A stretch of DNA of 12,605 nucleotides from Bdellovibrionales bacterium (GTDB taxonomy: Bacteria > Bdellovibrionota > Bdellovibrionia > Bdellovibrionales > UBA1609): contig JAGRAA010000020.1 of assembly GCA_020435185.1 (NCBI GenBank), forward strand, positions 1-12,605, written 5' to 3'. A program made the position numbers and the translations under genes. Positions 1-6,810 of the stretch are shown in pieces. Each line of letters begins with the position of its first letter. The stretch's first letter is position 1. Under the pieces are notes generated by a model, which worked only from the letters and a program-made list of their open reading frames with translations, made no database searches and was not told where the DNA came from.

Positions 1-148
1 TTTTTAACTGATCAGACATTGGAGGGTAGACATTCTGGTCACTACCGGTCACTTTGTATCCCATTGATTTCAATAGTCCAGCTAAACTCCCCATGGCAGT
101 TCCGCAAATCCCCATAAGATGGATATGGCTTCCTGGCTGTAAATTCAT
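1..148 (-). CDS. mpl: Mpl, UDP-N-acetylmuramate:L-alanyl-gamma-D-glutamyl-meso-diaminopimelate ligase (N-terminal fragment)
   Basis: Only the first 49 codons are inside the window; the gene runs off the left edge. The reading frame begins MNLQPGSHIHLMGICGTAMG and continues through VTGSDQNVYPPMS. The HIHxxGICGTxMG glycine-rich nucleotide loop (residues 8-20) followed by GSDxNVYPPMS is the typical N-terminus of Mpl, and distinguishes it from MurC, which usually reads HFVGIGGxGMSG. Mpl is a cytoplasmic ATP-dependent ligase that joins recycled L-Ala-gamma-D-Glu-mDAP tripeptide to UDP-MurNAc. The start is set by an AGGAGA Shine-Dalgarno at 153-158. An ATG two bases upstream is out of frame. It follows ampD and ldcA in the same direction, which agrees with a peptidoglycan-recycling role. 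The C-terminal ligase domains cannot be checked here. Confidence 0.9.
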   Translation of the reverse strand, partial: MNLQPGSHIHLMGICGTAMGSLAGLLKSMGYKVTGSDQNVYPPMSDQLK

Positions 149-170
149 GCATTCTCCTGTTTTATTTTTT

Positions 171-236
171 CTTTATACAAATTCTTTATACAAATTCTCT
201 GTACACATTTTCTGTACAAATTCTGTCTACGCATTT
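171..236. repeat. Degenerate ~13-bp tandem repeat between ampD and mpl
   Basis: Five consecutive units can be read on the plus strand: CTTTATACAAATT at 171-183, an identical copy at 184-196, then CTCTGTACACATTTT (197-211), CTGTACAAATT (212-222) and CTGTCTACGCATTT (223-236). The first two are perfect copies and the others drift in sequence and length (11-15 bp). The last unit overlaps the final codons and TAG stop of ampD (227-235). The array ends about 12 bases from the mpl Shine-Dalgarno, so it would be transcribed within the ampD-mpl message. Its role is unknown; replication slippage is the simplest origin. Confidence 0.75.
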
Positions 237-778
237 ATTCCATTCAAATATCTATCCCAATCAAAAGATGGTCCCGGGTCCGTTTTGCGTCCAGGTGCGA
301 TATCTTGATGACCAACAATTCTATCTTTTGTTATTCTCGGGTAAGCTTTCTGCAAACACAAGGTCACTTGCTTTAAAACCTCATATTGTTGATCGGTATA
401 AGGGTGATCATCTGTCCCCTCGAGCTCTATTCCAATAGAAAAGTCATTGCAGTTTGTTCTATGGCCAAAACTCGATAGTCCCGCATGCCAAGCTCGCTGG
501 TCGAAACCTGAAAATTGAATCAACTCCCCTTCTCGTCGAATAAACAAATGGCTAGAAACCTTTAAACTCTGTATTTCTTTAAAAAAAGGATGAGCTTCAT
601 AGTCTAATTGATTCATAAAAAAATCTTGAACAAAAGTTCCGCCAAATTCTCCCGGAGGAAGGGTGATGTTATGAATCACCAACAAAGAGATATCTTCTCC
701 GTCAGGTCTTTGATCACAATTCGGTGTTTGCAGATGAACAACAGACTCACTTTCTAAGCGATGGTTAACGACTTTCAT
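227..778 (-). CDS. ampD: AmpD, 1,6-anhydro-N-acetylmuramyl-L-alanine amidase
   Basis: A zinc amidase of the amidase_2 (N-acetylmuramoyl-L-alanine amidase) family, 183 residues, the same length as E. coli AmpD. It cleaves the bond between anhydroMurNAc and the stem peptide of recycled muropeptides. The expected zinc ligands are visible: H36 in LLVIHNITLPPGEFGG, H157 in GHQDIAPGRKTDPG, and D167 in the same motif. K165 and E118 (in FSIGIELEG) match the catalytic lysine and glutamate of AmpD. The SSHLFIRREGELIQF segment (75-89) is the usual core strand. There is no signal peptide, so the enzyme should be cytoplasmic, as expected for AmpD rather than AmiD. Its ATG follows the ldcA stop by 9 bases behind an AAGGCT-like ribosome site that overlaps that stop, and mpl follows downstream. 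The three together form a recycling operon. Confidence 0.93.
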   Translation of the reverse strand: MKVVNHRLESESVVHLQTPNCDQRPDGEDISLLVIHNITLPPGEFGGTFVQDFFMNQLDYEAHPFFKEIQSLKVSSHLFIRREGELIQFSGFDQRAWHAGLSSFGHRTNCNDFSIGIELEGTDDHPYTDQQYEVLKQVTLCLQKAYPRITKDRIVGHQDIAPGRKTDPGPSFDWDRYLNGINA

Positions 779-787
779 AAACAGCCT

Positions 788-1714
788 TCATAAATAACGC
801 GCTCCCGAAGAAAACCACAAAGCTCCTCGCTCTCCACCCACTAACTTTGCAGAGGTATTTAAAAACAATGGATGTTGAAGTTCAGAATGGCCACAGGGCA
901 AATTGGCAAAAACCGGAAACTCCTGCTGTTCAGCCCACCTCTTCATCACTTTTTTAATGAGATTTTTACCATTAGGCTCATCCCCCCCTTTAAAGTCTCC
1001 AAAAACTAAGGCCTTCATCCCTTTCCATCTTGTGGCTTGAGCTAAATGGATGAGCATCCTTTCAATTTTATAACCTCGTTCTCCCGTATCCTCTAAAAAC
1101 AAAATAGAGTCTTTAAGATCCACTTGCAAAGAAGTCCCTAAAGTCGTTTGCATCATCGCTAAATTTCCTCCCAATACCCGACCTTTAACTTCTTGGCTGG
1201 AAAGGGCTTGGGAGTTTAATGGCTTTATCGCATAGCTAAAGTCTCGATCTTTAAACAAGGCATCTCGCAAGAACCGAATAGAGGTACGAGAAACCCGATC
1301 AGAACCCAATCCATCAATCAATGACCCGTGAAGAACCGGCCAATCCCATTTTTTGATCAAATAATTATGAAGAACCGAAATATCACTATAGCCTATCAAA
1401 AGTTTAACCTTTTTAGGCTCTGACATCTTTTCTAGTTCCTCTAAGATTTGAACCGAACCATAACCACCCCTGGCACACCATATGACTTTTGAATCGGGGG
1501 CTTCGAGTGCATGACGAAAATACTGACTTCTCTTTGATTTACTTTGAGCACAAAGTAAATCTTTACCAAAAATATCTTTTGGATATCTAGGCTCTAAACC
1601 CCACTCCACGAGTTGAAGAAGACCTTGATTAAATTCCTCATCATCTGGTTTAAACCCTGGGGCTATGATATCGACCACGTCTCCAGGAACTAACCTTTGC
1701 CATTTTTTACTCAT
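788..1714 (-). CDS. ldcA: LdcA, LD-carboxypeptidase (muramoyltetrapeptide carboxypeptidase)
   Basis: A serine peptidase of family S66, 308 residues, which removes the terminal D-Ala from the tetrapeptide stem so that Mpl can reuse the tripeptide. Visible landmarks in order: DVVDIIAPG near the N-terminus, WCARGGYGSVQ (79-89), the nucleophile elbow IGYSDIS with S110, LEDTGERGYKIERML with E208, and CGHSE with H276. S110, E208 and H276 match the Ser-Glu-His triad known for this family. No signal peptide is seen, consistent with a cytoplasmic enzyme. It is first in a leftward cluster with ampD and mpl. No Shine-Dalgarno is evident before the ATG (the upstream bases are CCTATCCTTACTTT), so translation may be weak or leaderless. 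No good in-frame alternative was seen; the N-terminal MSKKWQRLVPGD layout is normal for the family. Confidence 0.92.
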   Translation of the reverse strand: MSKKWQRLVPGDVVDIIAPGFKPDDEEFNQGLLQLVEWGLEPRYPKDIFGKDLLCAQSKSKRSQYFRHALEAPDSKVIWCARGGYGSVQILEELEKMSEPKKVKLLIGYSDISVLHNYLIKKWDWPVLHGSLIDGLGSDRVSRTSIRFLRDALFKDRDFSYAIKPLNSQALSSQEVKGRVLGGNLAMMQTTLGTSLQVDLKDSILFLEDTGERGYKIERMLIHLAQATRWKGMKALVFGDFKGGDEPNGKNLIKKVMKRWAEQQEFPVFANLPCGHSELQHPLFLNTSAKLVGGERGALWFSSGARYL

Positions 1715-1790
1715 AAAGTAAGGATAGGTTATTTATTTAAGCTATACAACTGGGACATTACGATTTTTATTTTTTCGAACCTGCTAAATC

Positions 1791-2163
1791 ATTTTACTTT
1801 TATCAACAGGTATATTTTTTATAATAGCATTCACATTTGGGTGTACTCAGGCAGAAATTTTCAAAAAAAATGAGTTAACCGATATCACAACTGAATTCGG
1901 GGACTCTGCAGATACAATGCAAGTGTAGTTCCAGCAAAATCCACATCTGACATCAACAGTGAAAAATTCAAAGAAGCCTTAAACCATGCTACAATGAGCG
2001 GAGGATCGCATATAATACTCTCGGGATTTCATCAAAACACTCTCTTAAGTAGACTTTCCAAAGTTGCACTTTGGAAAGTGCCGATCGAAATGTAGATTTT
2101 CATTTAAAAATAAAATAGTTAGAGGTCGGAGGAGTACAATATAACAACATTTTTATGAGCTAA
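1791..2163 (+). pseudogene. Decayed small lipoprotein gene
   Basis: Three successive frames join into one plausible protein. Frame A (1791-1928) encodes a hydrophobic stretch IILLLSTGIFFIIAFTFGC followed by TQAEIFKKN. This is a lipoprotein signal peptide with the lipobox cysteine at 1842-1844, and the frame stops at TAG 1926-1928. Frame B (about 1919-2079) continues with ASVVPAKSTSDINSEKFKEA and ATMSGGSHIILSGFHQNT. Frame C (about 2077-2163) gives ESADRNVDFHLKIK, an internal TAG, then LEVGGVQYNNIFMS and TAA at 2161-2163. At least two frameshifts and one nonsense codon are therefore present. The start codon also seems lost: the bases before the signal peptide read CTAAATCATT, where an ATGAAAATCATT-like start would be expected. 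The original product would have been about 125 residues, exported and lipid-anchored. Its function is not recognised. Exact boundaries are approximate. Confidence 0.65.
2053..2079. repeat. Perfect 12-bp inverted repeat with 3-base loop
   Basis: ACTTTCCAAAGT (2053-2064), loop TGC, then the exact reverse complement ACTTTGGAAAGT (2068-2079). Each arm is itself nearly palindromic (ACTTT...AAAGT). It lies exactly where the lipoprotein relic changes frame a second time, and about 410 bp upstream of the Y1 transposase-like gene. It has no following T tract, so it is not a standard terminator. It could be a REP-like palindrome of the kind RAYT proteins recognise, but only one copy was seen in the window. 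Confidence 0.7.
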
Positions 2164-2371
2164 TTTTATCTTGCTCTATCAAACAAAGACTTTTCATCGG
2201 ATACTTATACTCAAAAGTAACTAAAAGTAACTACAATCAACTCTCATCCTCTCCAAAAAAGATCCCATTGGACCTGTATAAATAGCTTAAGCTCGTTCTT
2301 CAAAAGAATTACCACTAAAGCCTAAAAACTATATTATTTTCTGCCTTTGAATTTAATTTTTACTACTGTCC
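2164..2371. other. AT-rich stretch without a supportable gene
   Basis: No start codon with a ribosome site and a credible product was found on either strand. Fragments of open frame exist, for example about 45 codons without a start covering 2150-2283 that end at TAG, and different frames look equally protein-like or unlike. It may be further decayed coding sequence continuous with the lipoprotein relic. Apart from a short direct repeat it shows no clear structure. Confidence 0.4.
2213..2242. repeat. 10-bp tandem direct repeat
   Basis: AAAAGTAACT occurs twice in perfect tandem (2213-2222 and 2223-2232), followed by a degenerate third copy ACAATCAACT (2233-2242). It lies in the non-coding island between the lipoprotein relic and the transposase promoter. 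No function can be assigned. Confidence 0.65.
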
Positions 2372-2402
2372 TATTGACTTAGTCAATAAAGTTATATAAT
2401 AT
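2372..2402 (+). promoter_or_regulatory. Candidate promoter with overlapping 17-bp palindrome
   Basis: TTGACT (2374-2379) resembles a sigma-70 -35 box. TATAAT (2395-2400) follows after 15 bases, or TAATAT (2397-2402) after 17. The -35 box lies inside a perfect palindrome, TATTGACT-T-AGTCAATA (2372-2388), which could be a repressor operator. The promoter would give a leader of about 80 bases before the transposase-like gene at 2491. In such AT-rich sequence box matches are common by chance, so only the combination with the palindrome is notable. Confidence 0.45.
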
Positions 2403-2490
2403 ATGCCTAATTCAAAATTGAAAAACTGATTAATGAAATAAACTAGAATGAAGTTTTAAAAAAACTTGTTGAAAATAAAAAGATATAACT

Positions 2491-3228
2491 ATGGAAATAA
2501 AAAAAAACACCTCCACTTGCAAACCTGTAAGAAAAAGAAAGTCTCAGCAAAGAATTTTACAAAACCTTGGTCATGGCGGAGTTCGCGAAGGAGCGGGGAG
2601 AAAAAAATCTAAAAACTCGGGGGTGAGTCATAGCCGTAGACCAGAATTATCTTCAAGTCATCCCTTACACATCACGGTCAAAATAAGACCAGGACTTCCC
2701 TCTCTCAGAACAAAAAAATGTCACCAAGCACTCAGATACGCAATACGAAGAGCTAAAGAATATGGATTGCGTGTCATTCACTTCGCTATATTAAGTAATC
2801 ATGTTCACCTTATAGTTGAAGTAAAAGAGAAGCATACCCTGAGCATCGGGATGCAAAGCTTAGGGATTTGTTTTTCAAAAGCTATTAATCGCTTATGTCA
2901 CAATAAAGGCTCTGTATTTAAGGACAGATACCATGCTGTAATACTAAAAACCCCCACTCAGTTAAAGAGAGCCTTAATTTATGTATTCGAGAATGCTGCT
3001 AAACATGCCAAGAAATTAGAGGTTTTTGATTTCTACTCTACCCTTTGTTTATTTAATGAATGGAAATTACTGTTTTTTGAAAAGAGATATTCTAAAAATC
3101 AAAAACAGGGCTGCAGAAAGTGTCTTTCTATACCTAAAATTCAGCCAGAGAAATTGCAGGTTTTATCAGAATCACTCAGCAAACCTCAAACTTGGTTATT
3201 GAAGTCAGGATGGATGAGAGCTTTATAA
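2491..3228 (+). CDS. REP-associated-type Y1 (HUH) transposase (RAYT-like)
   Basis: A 245-residue protein of the IS200-like Y1 transposase superfamily. After a basic N-terminus it has GHGGVREGAGRKK (27-39), a lead-in typical of a RAYT-like subgroup I associate with myxobacteria and relatives. The beta-strand HPLHITVKIRPGLPSLR (57-73) follows, then the metal-binding HUH motif SNHVHLIVE with H104 and H106, then GSVFKDRYHA (140-149), and ALIYVFENAAKHA (161-173). By comparison with IS200/RAYT proteins, Y164 in the last helix is the likely DNA-nicking tyrosine, with Y147 as an alternative. The C-terminus ends PQTWLLKSGWMRAL, close to the usual end of the subgroup. Motifs are intact, so it may be active on single-stranded DNA. 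There is no accessory TnpB. No strong Shine-Dalgarno precedes the ATG, and the next gene, purF, is convergent with 32 bases between stops. Whether it is a mobile element or a domesticated gene cannot be told from one copy. Confidence 0.85.
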   Translation: MEIKKNTSTCKPVRKRKSQQRILQNLGHGGVREGAGRKKSKNSGVSHSRRPELSSSHPLHITVKIRPGLPSLRTKKCHQALRYAIRRAKEYGLRVIHFAILSNHVHLIVEVKEKHTLSIGMQSLGICFSKAINRLCHNKGSVFKDRYHAVILKTPTQLKRALIYVFENAAKHAKKLEVFDFYSTLCLFNEWKLLFFEKRYSKNQKQGCRKCLSIPKIQPEKLQVLSESLSKPQTWLLKSGWMRAL

Positions 3229-3249
3229 ACAGGAGCGATTATCCGCATG

Positions 3250-3263
3250 TAGAGCCAGCTCTA
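3250..3263. terminator. Weak hairpin at the convergent transposase/purF ends
   Basis: TAGAG-CCAG-CTCTA forms a five-pair stem over the purF stop codon (TAG, 3261-3263). On the plus strand it is followed by TTTG, a poor T tract; on the minus strand no T run follows. It is the only stem seen between the two convergent genes, so it may help end one or both transcripts, but it does not meet the normal standard for an intrinsic terminator. Confidence 0.25.
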
Positions 3264-4646
3264 TTTGTCTAAGTTATACAAGCGGGTTGGATATTTACCA
3301 TCAAAACAAGCCGCACAATACCCTTTGCTATCTTTCCCAACCGCTTCCATGAGTCCCTCTACCGAAAGGTAACTCAGAGTATCGGCATCCACGAACTGTC
3401 TAATCTCTTCAATGGACTTTTGAGCGGCAATCAACTGCTGCCTTTTAGGTGTGTCTACTCCATAAAAACAAGCGCCCGTCGTAGGAGGAGAGGCTAATTT
3501 AAAATGAACCTCCTTCGCTCCGGCCTGACGAACCAAGGCTATAATCTTCTTACTGGTTGTCCCTCTAACCAATGAATCATCAATCACAACAATTCTTTTT
3601 CCTCGAAGAATTTCGGCGTGGGGATTAAGCTTAATCTTTACTCCAAAACTTCGAATACTCTGGCTAGGTTGAATAAAAGTTCGGCCTATATAATGGTTTC
3701 GGATAATACCAAGCTCAAAAGGAATTCCACTCTCTTGACTATATCCAATAGCCGCTGGCACACCACTATCAGGGACTGGCACAACGATATCGGCTTCAAC
3801 AGGATTTTCTATGGCCAGCTGTCTGCCCATTTTTTTTCGAGCCTCATAAACGCTCTGACTAAAAACAAATGAATCTGGCCGAGAAAAATATACGTGTTCA
3901 AAAACACAGCGAGCTAAAGGTACATTTGGCGAGAACCTCTCGCTATGCTCACCGTCTTCATCCACCCAAAAAATTTCTCCGGGCTCGATCTCTCGTTCGT
4001 ATTTCGCGCCTATTAAATCAAATGCGCAAGTCTCAGAAGCAAAAACAACGCTCATTTCTCCTTGATCGTTTTTTCTCCGCCCCAAAACTAAGGGCCTAAA
4101 CCCCATGGGATCTCTCATAGCAATCAATTTTTTTCCAGTCTGAATGACCATACTATAAGCGCCTTCCAATTTTAAAGCCGACTCTTTCAAAGACTCGATG
4201 ATGCAATTCGCTTTCGACTTAGCTACCAAATGCATAAGAACTTCTGTATCAGAAGTTCCTTGAAAAATAGACCCAGAAGCAATCAACTCTTCTCTCAACG
4301 GAGCGGAATTTACAATGTTGCCATTATGAGCGATAGCTAAAGGCCCCTTTCTCAATTGCGCCGTCAAAGGTTGAATATTAAAAATTTGATTGTTCCCCGT
4401 AGTAGAATACCTGACGTGACCCACTCCAGAATTTCCTCTAAGAGCCTCTAAATAGTCTTCCGTAAATATCTTGCCGACAAGACCTAAACCTTTTCGTGAA
4501 ATATGAGCTCCTCGATCCAGAGTCACTATACCTGCCGACTCTTGCCCCCTATGCTGTTGAGCATAGAGACCGAGATAAGCCATTCTGCCCGCCTCTGGAT
4601 CGTTCCAAATCCCAAATACAGCACATTCGTCATGCCAAGCTTTCAA
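3261..4646 (-). CDS. purF: PurF, amidophosphoribosyltransferase (4Fe-4S, propeptide type)
   Basis: Catalyses the first committed step of purine synthesis: PRPP plus glutamine gives phosphoribosylamine. From the TTG start at 4646 the protein has 461 residues. A short propeptide MKAWHDE precedes C8, the N-terminal nucleophile of the class II glutamine amidotransferase domain, in ECAVFGIW. RYSTTG (79-84) and LAIAHNGN follow. The phosphoribosyltransferase domain carries the PRPP loop VVIDDSLVRGTTS (353-365). Cysteines C247 (RCVFEHVYFSRPDS), C393 (GACFYG), C444 and C447 (CAACFDGKYPT) match the four iron-sulfur ligands of Bacillus-type PurF. The TTG has a GGGAG ribosome site at the ideal distance of 7 bases. 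The alternative ATG at 4676 adds 10 residues but has no ribosome site and would overlap purL by 47 bases. With TTG the overlap with purL is 17 bases, suggesting translational coupling. It is last in the operon. Confidence 0.95.
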   Translation of the reverse strand: MKAWHDECAVFGIWNDPEAGRMAYLGLYAQQHRGQESAGIVTLDRGAHISRKGLGLVGKIFTEDYLEALRGNSGVGHVRYSTTGNNQIFNIQPLTAQLRKGPLAIAHNGNIVNSAPLREELIASGSIFQGTSDTEVLMHLVAKSKANCIIESLKESALKLEGAYSMVIQTGKKLIAMRDPMGFRPLVLGRRKNDQGEMSVVFASETCAFDLIGAKYEREIEPGEIFWVDEDGEHSERFSPNVPLARCVFEHVYFSRPDSFVFSQSVYEARKKMGRQLAIENPVEADIVVPVPDSGVPAAIGYSQESGIPFELGIIRNHYIGRTFIQPSQSIRSFGVKIKLNPHAEILRGKRIVVIDDSLVRGTTSKKIIALVRQAGAKEVHFKLASPPTTGACFYGVDTPKRQQLIAAQKSIEEIRQFVDADTLSYLSVEGLMEAVGKDSKGYCAACFDGKYPTRLYNLDK

Positions 4647-6807
4647 AATACTTCTCCCATCCTTTAAGGCCCGCATCCACTATGTTCTTTGATGCCAGTT
4701 CGTGATCACGCCAATGAAATCCTTCCTCTTGAGTGATTCCCACCTTTTCAACAACTATATCTATATTTTGATTAATAAACTTACGAAAGGGCTCTAAATT
4801 TTGATGAGGTACACTGACCACGATTTGATAGCAAACTTCTTCAAAAAGACTCTTGTCTTTGACCTCTGGAAAAACCTTAACACCTACACCTTGAGAGGAC
4901 ATATGAAGTAAAGTATTTAATACACCGAATCGACCGACTACATTAGTGCTCGTACATAGGTTAGAAAGAGCCAATTCTCTTACCCACTTCACAAATTTTT
5001 TTGCCTTATCGATATGGATTTCTCCGTACCCTTCTATTGAGCTTTTGCTGATTCCCCAATATCCATTGGTCACAAGTTGCCGATCAGATAAAATATAGAC
5101 TTCTTCTTCCGCTTGAACAAAATAAGATTGAGGAATTTTATGAATATCCTCCTTTAAACCCACCATCGCCGTGGAGGGAGTAGAAATAATATTCTTATTC
5201 ATAGTTTCATTGTAAAAACTCACATTTCCACTAATCACCGGCGTGTCCAATGCCTTACAGGCGGCACTCATAGACTCAACGGAGACAACAAACTCACTCA
5301 TAACTTCAGGCTTCTCAGGATTACCAAAATTTAAACAGTCTGTGAGCGCCAAAGGTTCAAATCCCTTTACAGCCAGTTTCAGCGCTGGATAAAACACACT
5401 ATCTAAAGCCCCTTGTTTAGCATCAAACTTCATAAGATAAGGGCGACACCCTAAAGTGACGCCTAAGGCTCGTTTTGAATCCTTTAAAAAGATGACCCCC
5501 ACAGGGTCTCTTAAATCCCTCGCTGTTTTTGCTCCCACTCTTTGGTCATACTGATCATAAATCCAACTTTTATCTATTCCTGCTAACGATTCAAAAAGAC
5601 TCTCAAAGGTAAATTCATCAAAAGAAGGAAGCTTCAACTGCTGTTCGTTCACTCTATTTTTATCTTTCCACTGAAAAAACTCACGATCGTAGACCGGAGC
5701 ATTGTCGACAATCTCAACGGGAGAAAGTTCACAAAGTTTACCTCCCTGCCAATAGAGCTGGATATTTTCTCCGTCAATGACCTCGCCAATGACAGCCGCA
5801 TCTAAAGACCATTTCTTAAAAACCTCTTCAATTCTATGAAAGTTTTCAGGTCGACAAATCAATAGCATTCTCTCTTGGCTTTCTGAAAGCAGAATTTCTT
5901 CGGCGGTAATCCCTTTATCTCTTTGTGGCACCTTATCCAAATCTAATTTGAGACCCACTCCGCCCTTCGCAGCCATTTCAAAAGAACTACTTGTTAATCC
6001 TGCGGCACCCATATCTTGAATCCCTTCAACAAGACCTTCTTTCATAACCTCCAAGCATCCTTCGATCAGTAGTTTTTCAAAAAAAGGATCTCCAATTTGC
6101 ACCGTTGGCTTTTTACTTTCACTCTCTTCATCAAAAGATTCACTGGCCATACTCGCACCATGAACTCCATCACGCCCTGTCTTCGCTCCCACATAGACAA
6201 CAAAATTCCCTAAACCCGTAGCACTAGATGTGAATACTTTTTCTTCAGGAGCAAATAACCCTAATGCAAAGGCATTGACCAACACGTTTTGATTGTACTC
6301 TTCGTGAAACTCAGTCATACCTGCCAGCATAGGCACGCCTACACAGTTTCCATATCCAGCGATTCCTTTTACAACACCATCCACAATAGAGGTCATTCGA
6401 TCTGCGTTGGGATTTCCAAAACATAAATAATTGGCTAAAGCCACCGGACGGGCACCCATTGTAAAAATATCTCTTAAAATACCTCCCACACCAGTCGCTG
6501 CTCCCTGATAGGGACTGATGTAACTCGGATGATTATGACTCTCCATTTTGAAAGCCACTCTCTCTCCTAAACCTAAATCTATAACTCCCGCATTCTCGCC
6601 AAAGCTTTCTTTCACTCTATGATTTTTGCTATAAAACTTCTTCAAATGCACCTTTGAGCTTTTATAACTGCAGTGTTCACTCCAAAGGGCTGAGAACACC
6701 GCCCATTCAACACCCTCAGGCTCTCTTCCTAAAATTTCTACTATCTTTGAAAATTCATTTTTAGAAATGCGATAATGAGATAATTTTTTTTCTAAATCCG
6801 TACTCAT
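4630..6807 (-). CDS. purL: PurL, phosphoribosylformylglycinamidine synthase subunit II (small type)
   Basis: The synthetase subunit of FGAM synthase: FGAR plus ATP plus ammonia from PurQ gives FGAM. At 725 residues it is the small PurL form that works in a complex with PurS and PurQ, not the 1300-residue gammaproteobacterial fusion. Landmarks: LWSEHCSYKSS (41-51) with the conserved H45, MESHNHPS (88-95) for metal and substrate binding, GAATGVGGILRDIFTMGARP (102-121), and IQDMGAAGLTSSSFEMA in the first ATP-binding half. The second half carries LTDCLNFGNPEKPEVM and VISGNVSFYNET, the repeat of the PurM-like fold. The ATG follows the purQ stop after 3 bases, behind an AGGG ribosome site with a 6-base spacer. 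The 3' end overlaps the start of purF. No truncation or missing key residue was noticed. Confidence 0.96.
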   Translation of the reverse strand: MSTDLEKKLSHYRISKNEFSKIVEILGREPEGVEWAVFSALWSEHCSYKSSKVHLKKFYSKNHRVKESFGENAGVIDLGLGERVAFKMESHNHPSYISPYQGAATGVGGILRDIFTMGARPVALANYLCFGNPNADRMTSIVDGVVKGIAGYGNCVGVPMLAGMTEFHEEYNQNVLVNAFALGLFAPEEKVFTSSATGLGNFVVYVGAKTGRDGVHGASMASESFDEESESKKPTVQIGDPFFEKLLIEGCLEVMKEGLVEGIQDMGAAGLTSSSFEMAAKGGVGLKLDLDKVPQRDKGITAEEILLSESQERMLLICRPENFHRIEEVFKKWSLDAAVIGEVIDGENIQLYWQGGKLCELSPVEIVDNAPVYDREFFQWKDKNRVNEQQLKLPSFDEFTFESLFESLAGIDKSWIYDQYDQRVGAKTARDLRDPVGVIFLKDSKRALGVTLGCRPYLMKFDAKQGALDSVFYPALKLAVKGFEPLALTDCLNFGNPEKPEVMSEFVVSVESMSAACKALDTPVISGNVSFYNETMNKNIISTPSTAMVGLKEDIHKIPQSYFVQAEEEVYILSDRQLVTNGYWGISKSSIEGYGEIHIDKAKKFVKWVRELALSNLCTSTNVVGRFGVLNTLLHMSSQGVGVKVFPEVKDKSLFEEVCYQIVVSVPHQNLEPFRKFINQNIDIVVEKVGITQEEGFHWRDHELASKNIVDAGLKGWEKYFESLA
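4654..4658 (-). promoter_or_regulatory. Ribosome binding site deciding the purF TTG start
   Basis: GGGAG on the minus strand, 7 bases before TTG 4644-4646, lies inside the last codons of purL. No comparable site precedes the ATG at 4676, so the TTG is preferred. This start leaves a seven-residue propeptide before the catalytic cysteine, in line with propeptide lengths of this PurF class. Confidence 0.65.
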
Positions 6808-6810
6808 GAC

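Noticed and set aside
171..236. Short repeats considered as a CRISPR array
   Set aside because: Units are 11-15 bp with no spacers between them and no cas genes; a simple tandem repeat explains them.
54..308. Plus-strand 84-residue open frame over the mpl start and ampD end
   Set aside because: It is antisense to two real genes and its middle is merely the translated tandem repeat.
2150..2283. Startless open frame of about 45 codons as a small gene
   Set aside because: No start codon or ribosome site, and competing frames look equally plausible; more likely non-coding or decayed sequence.
3618..4099. Plus-strand open frames inside purF
   Set aside because: They are antisense shadows of a gene with all family motifs; their products have no recognisable features.
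4647..4676. ATG at 4676 as the purF start
   Set aside because: No ribosome site precedes it and it would overlap purL by 47 bases; TTG 4646 has GGGAG at 7 bases and still leaves a propeptide before the catalytic cysteine.
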